A DNA stretch of 11,929 nucleotides from the NCBI GenBank assembly GCA_024280675.1, contig JAJRPT010000223.1, positions 1 to 11,929 of the forward strand. Direction: 5' to 3'. Below the pieces are notes generated by a model. The model saw only the letters and a list, made by a program, of their open reading frames with translations, made no database searches and had not been told where the DNA came from. The stretch is from Bacteroidota bacterium (GTDB lineage Bacteria; Bacteroidota; Ignavibacteria; Kapaibacteriales; UBA2268). The translations under genes were made by a program, and so were the position numbers. Each line of letters opens with the position of its first letter. The first letter of the stretch is position 1. This document shows, one piece after another, positions 5,876 through 11,929 of this stretch.

Positions 5876-8200
5876 ATGAATCTAAAATTTGAAAGTGAGA
5901 TTGGCGTAAAATCTTGGCAAGGAAGTCTAAACCAATGTCAAAGTGACGCAGTTAATCATATTAATGGGCCGTTGCTAATTATTGCTGGGGCGGGGTCGGG
6001 CAAGACCAGGGTGCTGACCAGCCGTATTGCAAATTTAATTGAACAGGGAGTCCCGCCTTGGAATATTTTGGCACTGACCTTTACAAATAAATCGGCACGT
6101 GAGCTGAGGGAAAGAATTTCCAAAATAGTTAGCCAAAATCAGGCCGAAAGAATTTGGGCTGGCACCTTTCATTCGGTTTTTGCAAGAATACTAAGACGTG
6201 AAGCTGCTCACCTTGGCTATAGTCAGTATTTTTCTATCTGGGATGCCGACGACCAACTCTCGGCCATCCGTCGCATTATGACTCGTCTTGAAATAAACTC
6301 TCAGCAATATTCTCCACAAGCAATTAGATCGAGAATCTCAAATCTAAAATCTCTGATGGTCTCCCCAGAGGAATTTGCACTGAAAGACAATCGCCCATTC
6401 GACCGCCAGGCGGCAAAGGTTTATCACGAATATTCTCGTGATATAAAAGCAAATAACTCAATGGATTTTGATGACCTGCTCACCAATACAGTGAAATTGT
6501 TGGCTCTGCCTGGTGATATTCTCTCAACTTATCAAAATCAGTTCAAATATATTTTGGTGGACGAGTATCAAGACACAAACAGAGTTCAATATATAATTTT
6601 AAAAGAACTAGCAAAGGCTCACAGAAATATCTGTGTGGTGGGCGATGACGCTCAATCAATTTACCGCTGGAGAGGTGCAGATGTGGGCAATATCCTAGAC
6701 TTTGGGAAAAATTATCCAACTGCAAAAGTTGTTAAACTTGAACAAAATTACCGCTCAACTAAAAATATATTGGGTGCCGCCGACTCGCTTATAAAATATA
6801 ATAAAAATCAATTAGAAAAAACACTCTGGACCGACAATCCCAAAGGAGAAAGGATTGGCGTCTTTGAATGCCCAGACGATAGAGCCGAAGCTGCAAAAAT
6901 TGTGAGCCTTTTGAGGATTCAATTAAAGAAAGCAAACTCGTTAAATGATTTCGCAATCCTCTACCGAACCAACGCTCAATCGCTTGCACTTGAAAATGCA
7001 ATGAGACTGGCAAATTTGCCCTATGTTGTCGTTGGTGGAATTTCATTTTTTAAACGAAAGGAAATCAAAGACTCGCTCGCTTATTTGCGACTATTGGTCA
7101 ATTCAAGTGACGGGCAATCGCTTCTTAGAATTGTGAATGAACCACCAAGAGGGCTGGGGAAAACGTCTCTTGAACATATTCAAAATTTTGGACGGGCAAA
7201 TGGCACATCGCTCTTTGATTCATTCAACAGATCTGATGAAAACAATAATTTGCAAAAAAGAGCCGTTAAGTCTGCTATTAAATTTGCAAACTTAATCTCT
7301 GAATATAAAGAAAAAATAGAAAATGAAAATGAGTTCTATCTTGTAAAAGATTATATTGACGAGTGTGGTATAATTAATATGTATGAAGATATTGGCACCG
7401 AAGATGCGACCGATAGAGCAGAAAATATTAAACAACTGCTCTCAGATCTAAGTCTTTTTATGCAGAATTTTCCAGAACTTGGGCTTTCTTCTTATCTTGA
7501 GCAAACAGCACTTGCCACCGATTATGATGAAAAAGATTTGAGCAAAGATGTGGTGACGCTGATGACTTTGCACTCGGCAAAAGGATTGGAATTTCCCAAT
7601 GTGTTTATTTGTGGACTGGAACAAGGGCTTTTTCCACTCTCCAAATCTGAGTATGACAAGGAAGAAGAAGAGGAAGAACGTAGATTGCTCTACGTTGGCA
7701 TCACCCGGGCGATGGAGAAACTGACGCTGACATTTGCCAAGCGTCGCCTGCGTTTTGGTGAACTTCAATACCAAATGCCTTCGATGTTTCTAAAAGAAAT
7801 AAAGTCAGAATACTTGATGTATCCAGAAAAAACAAGTGCCACTCCTCCAAGTAGAGCAAGCGGCGAAGGAGGCGAAGGAGGCTTGCCGTCCTATTTGACA
7901 GCCAGAACAAGTGCTGGTACTTCACTCAAGAATAGATTCTCGGGTGCACCATCAAAAAGCTCTTCGTCAGAGCCCAATGAATTTGACCAAACAAATGATG
8001 ACAACTATTCCTATTCTCAAATACCGCCAAGCAGTTCAGAACTGAGGGTAGGCGATAAGGTCTCACATCCACAATTTGGCAAAGGGAAAATCTCGGGACT
8101 CAAAGGTGAGGGCACTCGACGACAAGCAGTGGTCCGCTTCGACTCTGTCGGAAGGAAAATGCTGATGCTCAAATATGCAAAACTCAAGCTCAGCAACTGA
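5876..8200 (+). CDS. PcrA/UvrD-type superfamily 1 DNA helicase
   Basis: An ATP-dependent 3'-5' DNA helicase acting in repair and replication-fork processing; relatives are UvrD and PcrA. All motifs are in order over 774 residues: Q motif LNQCQ (18-22), Walker A AGAGSGKT (37-44), Ia ALTFTNKSA (66-74), GTFHSVFARILR (96-107), Walker B LVDEYQDTN (227-235), III VVGDDAQSIYRWRGAD (254-269), IV LEQNYRST (288-295), V TLHSAKGLEFPNVF (564-577) and VI RRLLYVGITRAMEKL (602-616). An acidic stretch of Glu (596-601) precedes motif VI. A Gly/Ser-rich, poorly conserved linker (about 650-722) leads to a C-terminal Tudor-like segment, GDKVSHPQFGKGKISGL (726-742), as in PcrA, where it contacts RNA polymerase. ATG at 5876 has only a weak AAGAGA in front. 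Its stop lies eight bases before a stray aconitase gene fragment. Whether to name it uvrD or pcrA cannot be settled from this sequence alone. Confidence 0.95.
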   Translation: MNLKFESEIGVKSWQGSLNQCQSDAVNHINGPLLIIAGAGSGKTRVLTSRIANLIEQGVPPWNILALTFTNKSARELRERISKIVSQNQAERIWAGTFHSVFARILRREAAHLGYSQYFSIWDADDQLSAIRRIMTRLEINSQQYSPQAIRSRISNLKSLMVSPEEFALKDNRPFDRQAAKVYHEYSRDIKANNSMDFDDLLTNTVKLLALPGDILSTYQNQFKYILVDEYQDTNRVQYIILKELAKAHRNICVVGDDAQSIYRWRGADVGNILDFGKNYPTAKVVKLEQNYRSTKNILGAADSLIKYNKNQLEKTLWTDNPKGERIGVFECPDDRAEAAKIVSLLRIQLKKANSLNDFAILYRTNAQSLALENAMRLANLPYVVVGGISFFKRKEIKDSLAYLRLLVNSSDGQSLLRIVNEPPRGLGKTSLEHIQNFGRANGTSLFDSFNRSDENNNLQKRAVKSAIKFANLISEYKEKIENENEFYLVKDYIDECGIINMYEDIGTEDATDRAENIKQLLSDLSLFMQNFPELGLSSYLEQTALATDYDEKDLSKDVVTLMTLHSAKGLEFPNVFICGLEQGLFPLSKSEYDKEEEEEERRLLYVGITRAMEKLTLTFAKRRLRFGELQYQMPSMFLKEIKSEYLMYPEKTSATPPSRASGEGGEGGLPSYLTARTSAGTSLKNRFSGAPSKSSSSEPNEFDQTNDDNYSYSQIPPSSSELRVGDKVSHPQFGKGKISGLKGEGTRRQAVVRFDSVGRKMLMLKYAKLKLSN

Positions 8201-8207
8201 GTATTGT

Positions 8208-8344
8208 TTGTTTGTTCGGTGCAAACTCATTTAAATTCACAAAATCAAAAGTGTCCGCTTCTCCAATTAAATCGTAATCTGATGGGTTTGCAAATGTGAT
8301 TCCTATCATGCCTTGCTTTTTGAGATTTGTCTCGTGGATGCGGG
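8208..8344 (-). pseudogene. Internal fragment of the aconitase gene (direct-repeat copy)
   Basis: These 137 bases match 9385-9521 inside the intact aconitase gene at a constant offset of 1177, with a single difference (8237 T versus 9414 C, which would change Asp702 to Asn). The fragment is in the same orientation as acn and covers residues 667-711 of aconitase. It has neither the 5' part nor the last 44 codons. Read on in the acn frame it adds five codons (TILSC) and stops at a TGA inside the end of the helicase gene. It begins eight bases after the helicase stop. Near identity means the copy is recent or is kept identical by conversion. It is not expected to make a functional protein. Confidence 0.93.
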
Positions 8345-8368
8345 GACAAAAGCTTAAACTAGATAAAA

Positions 8369-8551
8369 CTACCTTTGTTTACTTTCTTGTCCAGAACTAG
8401 GCACGCTTTCTCTAGCTTGTCTATCTCTAGTAGCTAATCCATCTCTCGGAGTTTGGGGATGAGGAGCTGGTGCACGGTCTCTATCGCTAGAGTTATAAGT
8501 CTTCTGATAACCTTCATTCAAAGGTTTTCTTGTATAATTACCCATTTTCAT
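8369..8551 (-). CDS. Small hydrophilic protein coupled to the membrane protein gene
   Basis: A 60-codon ORF whose ATG at 8551 lies inside the last codons of the upstream 208-aa gene (14-base overlap), with an alternative ATG two codons on at 8545. Such overlap usually means translational coupling, which supports a real gene despite its size. The product starts with GNYTRKPLNEGYQ and continues with a Pro/Arg/Ser-rich, probably disordered tail (APAPHPQTPRDG, then RDRQARE). There is no signal peptide, membrane segment or Cys. The product is basic overall. I do not recognise a family with certainty. Its constant partner here is the DUF6338-like membrane protein, so a joint role at the membrane is a guess. 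The 24 bases between its stop and the aconitase fragment hold no visible terminator. Confidence 0.6.
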   Translation of the reverse strand: MKMGNYTRKPLNEGYQKTYNSSDRDRAPAPHPQTPRDGLATRDRQARESVPSSGQESKQR

Positions 8552-9164
8552 TCTCGTTAATTATTGGTACTTCAAAAATAATATTATCTTTAGGTCTGCT
8601 TATATAAATTTTGTCTAACTTGTACAATTCGCCTTCACTTGTATTTCTATAAACGCTTACATCTTCTAAAACAAGCTCCTTAAATTCATCTGTTTCTTTA
8701 TAAAATTGCAACCTTCCGCTATAGACTAAATCGTTTTCTAAATCTCTGAAGTGTATAAATTTTATATTATCTTTCAAGAAAAATGAAAATATATTTTCAT
8801 CGCTCGTCAAATCTGAGAATCTGATCAACTTTGCAAACCTGTATAAATACAAACGGTTATCAATTAAACTTATTATAAAGCCAAAAAATATTCCAATGAT
8901 TGTTGCATAAAATACTTCTTGGTAAGGGATGGATTCCATGTTTATTACATTCCATATTCTAAGCTCTCTAGCTTCAATGCACCAATTACTCAATAAATTA
9001 AATATACCTTGTAAAGCTAAATATGAAAGTAAACTAATCAGAACTGAATTCAATATAAACTTAAAAGAATTCCACTTTTTAGATACAGTGATTTTTTCAA
9101 ATATTATAGAACCTATTGCACCTGGAAGCAATAATACTACAATAATTATTGTTAGTGAATTCAT
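8538..9164 (-). CDS. DUF6338-like membrane protein of unknown function
   Basis: 208 residues. Three hydrophobic segments are visible: 4-25 (beginning LTIIIVVLLLPGAIGS), about 34-58, and 83-101 (FYATIIGIFFGFIISL). A soluble C-terminal half follows (about 104-208). It has the alternation of a small beta domain: KFIHFRDLENDLVYSGRL (135-152), LVLEDVSVYRN (165-173 and on) and KIYISRPKDNIIFEVP (185-200). The LLLPG opening and the pattern of a basic/aromatic strand, a gap, then YxGxL and LxLxDV resemble my memory of the DUF6338 family, which is bacterial and of unknown role; this was not tested by a search. ATG at 9164 has a clear AGGAG seven bases upstream (9172-9176). Base composition is visibly more AT-rich than neighbouring aconitase. 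The gene lies between a direct repeat of aconitase sequence and overlaps a small downstream gene, which suggests recent arrival as a two-gene cassette. Confidence 0.75.
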   Translation of the reverse strand: MNSLTIIIVVLLLPGAIGSIIFEKITVSKKWNSFKFILNSVLISLLSYLALQGIFNLLSNWCIEARELRIWNVINMESIPYQEVFYATIIGIFFGFIISLIDNRLYLYRFAKLIRFSDLTSDENIFSFFLKDNIKFIHFRDLENDLVYSGRLQFYKETDEFKELVLEDVSVYRNTSEGELYKLDKIYISRPKDNIIFEVPIINENENG

Positions 9165-9249
9165 TAATGTTCTCCTAATCTAATTTTATATTCATACAAA
9201 TATACAGAAAAAGGTACACAATCCACGTTATGCCCCTTAATTCATAAAT
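9165..9249 (-). other. Spacer between acn stop and the membrane protein gene
   Basis: These 85 AT-rich bases carry the ribosome binding site AGGAG (9172-9176). I see no stem-loop followed by a T-run, so acn and the membrane protein gene may be cotranscribed. AT-rich hexamers resembling -10 boxes occur, but none has a convincing -35 partner. Confidence 0.4.
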
Positions 9250-11517
9250 TTAAACTCCCGCATTCGACTTAATTAAATTGAGTGCCGAACCAGCCCAGAA
9301 CCAGTCTATCTGCTGGGCATTGTAAGTGTGATTGCATTTGATTGTGTCTGAGGTTCCGCCAGCATGATTTAATTTTAGTGTCAGTTGTTTGTTCGGTGCA
9401 AACTCATTTAAATCCACAAAATCAAAAGTGTCCGCTTCTCCAATTAAATCGTAATCTGATGGGTTTGCAAATGTGATTCCTATCATGCCTTGCTTTTTGA
9501 GATTTGTCTCGTGGATGCGGGCAAATGAACGAACCAGCACCACACGAACTCCCAAATGACGTGGCTGCATCGCCGCATGTTCACGGCTTGAGCCCTCGCC
9601 ATAATTCTCGTCTCCAACCACAATGGTCGGCACGCCAGCAGCTTTGTAGGCCCGGGCAACAGATGGGACTGATCCAAGCTCGCCAGTTAATTGATTCTTT
9701 ATTGCATCAATCCCACCACCAAAGAAATTCTCGGCACCAGTGAGTGTATTGTTTGAAATATTGTCGAGATGTCCACGGAAACGAAGCCATGGCCCAGCCA
9801 TTGAAATGTGATCGGTTGTGCATTTGCCTTTTGCTTTTATCAGCAATCTCATTCCGGTAATGTTCTGCCCATCCCATGGCTCAAATGGAGTCAGGAGTTG
9901 CAAACGCTCAGAGCCATCTTTGACCATAACATCAATCCCAGATCCATCTTCTACAGGGGCTTGATAACCCGCATCTTCGACTGCAAAACCATTCTTGGGC
10001 AACTCATCTCCCGTTGGTGGATCGAGCTTGACTTGCTTGCCATCTTTGCCAGCCAATGTGTCGGTGAGTGGGTTAAATCCCAAATCACCCGAAATTGCAA
10101 TCGCTGCCACCATCTCTGGACTTGCGACAAAAGCATTCGTGTTTGGATTGCCATCGGCTCGCTTTTTGAAATTTCTATTAAATGAATGTACGATTGTATT
10201 GACCTCGCCTTTATCGGCTCTGGGCCGGTCCCATTGCCCGATGCAAGGTCCGCAAGCATTTGTGAAAATCTTCGCATTCAGATCTTCAAATGTTTTAATT
10301 AAGCCGTCCCGATTTGCCGTATAAAAGACTTGTTCACTACCTGGATTTATTCCAAATGAGGCTTTGGTTTTGAGCCCTTTTTCAAGTGCTTGACCGGCAA
10401 TGGAGGCAGCACGGGAAAGATCTTCGTAGGATGAATTGGTACACGAGCCGATAAGTCCCCATTTGACATCGGTTGGCCAGCCATTTTTTTCGACCTCAGC
10501 CCTCATCTGGGAAACGGGTGTCGCTCTGTCTGGGGTGAATGGGCCATTGATGTGTGGTTCGAGCGTGTTTAAATTAATTTCAATTACCTGGTCGAAATAT
10601 TTTTCTGGACTTGCGTAAACTTCTTCATCGGCATTGAGATGTTCTCGTATTTCATTTGCAGCATCAGCTACTTCACTTCTACCAGTCGCCCTCAAATATC
10701 GCTCCATCGAATCATCGTATCCGAATGTGGAAGTGGTTGCTCCAATTTCTGCACCCATGTTGCAGATTGTACCCTTTCCAGTACATGATAAACTTTTGGC
10801 ACCTTCTCCGAAATATTCCACAATGGCACCAGTGCCACCCTTTACAGTTAAAATTCCAGCAACTTTCAAAATCACATCTTTTGGAGCAGTCCAACCGTTT
10901 AATTTCCCAGTTAATTTTATTCCAATAAGCTTTGGCCATTTGAGTTCCCATGCCATGCCGGCCATTACATCGACGGCATCGGCTCCTCCAACTCCAACTG
11001 CCACCATTCCAAGACCACCAGCATTGACTGTGTGTGAGTCAGTTCCTATCATCATGCCGCCCGGGAATGCGTAATTCTCCAGCACAACCTGATGGATTAT
11101 CCCAGCACCTGGTTTCCAAAAACCTATGCCGTATTTGTTGGATACAGATGAGAGGAAGCTGTAAACTTCGTTGTTTTTGTTCACCGCTTCCCGAAGGTCT
11201 TTTGAAGCACCGACTCGTGCTTGGATTAGGTGGTCGGCGTGTACGGTGGAAGGCACGGCAACTTTTTTCTTCCCAGCCTGCATGAACTGAAGAAGTGCCA
11301 TCTGGGCGGTTGCATCTTGCATTGCCACACGGTCTGGTTGGAAATTTACATAATCCTCACCACGGGTAAAGTCTTGCAAGTTCTGATCCTTATGCAAATG
11401 AGCATAAAGTATTTTCTCAGACAAGGTCAAAGTGCGTCCAGTTTTCTCGCGAGCGGCCTTTACTTTTTCTGCATATTTTGAGTATGCAGATTTAATCATG
11501 TTTATATCAAATGCCAT
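9250..11517 (-). CDS. acn: Aconitate hydratase, mitochondrial type
   Basis: A [4Fe-4S] enzyme interconverting citrate and isocitrate through cis-aconitate in the TCA cycle; cytoplasmic. The 755 residues fit the mitochondrial-type aconitases (about 750-780), shorter than the bacterial AcnA and AcnB types (near 890 and 860). Cluster ligands are Cys359 (LIGSCTNSSYED) and Cys422/Cys425 (NACGPCIGQWDRP). Active-site stretches include MQDATAQ (66-72), GTDSHTVNAGGLGM (158-171) and the swivel-domain loop GEGSSREHAAMQPRHLG (640-656), which carries the catalytic serine. The C-terminus WFWAGSALNLIK matches the family end, so the gene is full length. ATG at 11517 is preceded by GGAG (11526-11529) at eight bases. 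Only 31 bases separate it from the methyltransferase stop, so its promoter lies within or upstream of that gene, or it is cotranscribed with it. Codons for residues 667-711 are duplicated at 8208-8344. Confidence 0.97.
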   Translation of the reverse strand: MAFDINMIKSAYSKYAEKVKAAREKTGRTLTLSEKILYAHLHKDQNLQDFTRGEDYVNFQPDRVAMQDATAQMALLQFMQAGKKKVAVPSTVHADHLIQARVGASKDLREAVNKNNEVYSFLSSVSNKYGIGFWKPGAGIIHQVVLENYAFPGGMMIGTDSHTVNAGGLGMVAVGVGGADAVDVMAGMAWELKWPKLIGIKLTGKLNGWTAPKDVILKVAGILTVKGGTGAIVEYFGEGAKSLSCTGKGTICNMGAEIGATTSTFGYDDSMERYLRATGRSEVADAANEIREHLNADEEVYASPEKYFDQVIEINLNTLEPHINGPFTPDRATPVSQMRAEVEKNGWPTDVKWGLIGSCTNSSYEDLSRAASIAGQALEKGLKTKASFGINPGSEQVFYTANRDGLIKTFEDLNAKIFTNACGPCIGQWDRPRADKGEVNTIVHSFNRNFKKRADGNPNTNAFVASPEMVAAIAISGDLGFNPLTDTLAGKDGKQVKLDPPTGDELPKNGFAVEDAGYQAPVEDGSGIDVMVKDGSERLQLLTPFEPWDGQNITGMRLLIKAKGKCTTDHISMAGPWLRFRGHLDNISNNTLTGAENFFGGGIDAIKNQLTGELGSVPSVARAYKAAGVPTIVVGDENYGEGSSREHAAMQPRHLGVRVVLVRSFARIHETNLKKQGMIGITFANPSDYDLIGEADTFDFVDLNEFAPNKQLTLKLNHAGGTSDTIKCNHTYNAQQIDWFWAGSALNLIKSNAGV
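9385..9521 (-). repeat. Parent copy of the 137-bp direct repeat, inside acn
   Basis: This segment encodes residues 667-711 of aconitase and is identical to 8208-8344 except at 9414. Both copies point the same way, 1177 bases apart. The outer boundary has a short TTTG-rich stretch shared or slipped between copies (8205-8214 versus 9384-9393). At the inner boundary the match ends abruptly at GCGGG. Confidence 0.93.
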
Positions 11518-11548
11518 TTTTGTTTCTCCAATATTTGTATTTTTTCAA

Positions 11549-11929
11549 CTAAAATTCTAATGCTAAATCTTTTCTTTTTGCCCCAATTTCTTCACCTCTT
11601 AAATTTGAAATGTCCACAACAGCACCAAATTCAATAAAGTCATCATAAAATTCTTGATACTTATTACCCCAATAGATTAAGGCACAAGACATGGGGGCAC
11701 CTTTGCCAATATCTAAACCATTTTCAAGGAATTTTAACCTTGTGTCGTACAGAAAACAAATTGCTGTTGCTTGACCAAAAACACTTTGCTTCCAATGCCC
11801 CGTGTTTGTTGCCACCGGAACCAAAGCTAAAATTTCAGAACCATATTTATTGTGTGAAATTGCACACTTGACTAACCAATTTTTTATTGTCGTTTTACGC
11901 TCCTTGTCAGAGCCATAAGGTGGATTAAC
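11549..11929 (-). CDS. Phage-type DNA N6-adenine methyltransferase (Dam-like), N-terminus beyond window
   Basis: The minus strand is open from the right window edge to TAG at 11549, giving 126 residues in one frame beginning VNPPYGSDKERK. NPPYG is the catalytic (D/N)PP(Y/F) motif of N6-adenine methyltransferases. What follows, WLVKCAISHNKYGSEILALVP, then FLYDTRLKF and APMSCALIYWG, matches the layout I know of the phage Dam-like family (Pfam DNA N-6-adenine-methyltransferase, about 170-200 aa): an NPPY strand, helix, a LVP-type strand, then RLKF and an S/CALIxWG strand. The enzyme would transfer a methyl group from S-adenosylmethionine to adenine in a short DNA site; the site is not deducible. 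The S-adenosylmethionine-binding N-terminal part is outside the window. Members are commonly found in prophages. No restriction partner is visible. The start of aconitase lies 31 bases downstream on the same strand. Confidence 0.75.
   Translation of the reverse strand, partial: VNPPYGSDKERKTTIKNWLVKCAISHNKYGSEILALVPVATNTGHWKQSVFGQATAICFLYDTRLKFLENGLDIGKGAPMSCALIYWGNKYQEFYDDFIEFGAVVDISNLRGEEIGAKRKDLALEF

Noticed and set aside
7448..7774. 108-codon open frame antisense to the helicase gene
   Set aside because: It lies opposite conserved helicase motifs V and VI; its composition is an antisense reflection of that coding sequence.
7864..7882. GGCGAAGGAGGCGAAGGAGG repeat within the helicase gene as a regulatory repeat
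   Set aside because: It is a short in-frame Gly/Glu repeat in the variable linker before the C-terminal domain; nothing further supports a role.
8369..9249. The segment between the acn repeats as an insertion sequence
   Set aside because: No transposase, no terminal inverted repeats and no short target duplication are visible; the flanking repeats are acn coding sequence.
10634..11074. Long open frame on the plus strand opposite acn, and several similar plus-strand frames between 9504 and 11481
   Set aside because: They mirror the strongly conserved aconitase coding sequence on the other strand and have no family resemblance or ribosome binding sites.

Overview
The window reads as chromosomal DNA of a Gram-negative bacterium. 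A 3-deoxy-octulosonate 8-phosphate synthase implies lipopolysaccharide. A long membrane-anchored FtsK, a PcrA/UvrD-type helicase and a mitochondrial-type aconitase are housekeeping genes. The mitochondrial-type aconitase, the AT-rich spacers and the helicase C-terminus would fit a Bacteroidota/Chlorobiota-like (FCB) lineage, but that placement is a weak inference. I see no rRNA, tRNA, CRISPR array or transposase.

Layout from left to right. (1) 1-606, minus strand: N-terminal 202 codons of kdsA, running off the left edge. (2) 607-829: divergent spacer with a perfect 17-bp inverted repeat just upstream of kdsA. (3) 830-3577, plus: ftsK. (4) 3691-5836: two paralogous HDOD-domain genes on the plus strand, separated by an antisense DksA/TraR-type zinc-finger gene. 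The zinc-finger gene and the second HDOD gene diverge from a 95-bp spacer with what look like overlapping promoters. (5) 5876-8200, plus: a PcrA/UvrD superfamily 1 helicase, complete with all motifs and the C-terminal Tudor-like domain. (6) 8208-9249: an accessory-looking island. It starts 8 bases after the helicase stop with a 137-bp near-identical copy of an internal piece of the neighbouring aconitase gene. It continues on the minus strand with a 60-codon gene overlapping the end of a 208-codon membrane-protein gene that resembles DUF6338. (7) 9250-11517, minus: intact aconitase gene. (8) 11549-11929, minus: the C-terminal 126 codons of a phage-type DNA N6-adenine methyltransferase, running off the right edge.

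The most unusual part is 8208-9521. A direct repeat of aconitase sequence (136 of 137 bases identical) brackets the membrane-protein/small-protein pair and the last 44 codons of aconitase. This looks like the scar of a recent recombination-mediated insertion at the 3' end of acn, and the repeat could still recombine. Together with the phage-type methyltransferase immediately upstream of acn, it makes the neighbourhood of acn an apparent site of gene acquisition. The two-gene cassette is the best candidate here for an undescribed system. The HDOD / DksA-like / HDOD cluster is a plausible small regulatory locus.
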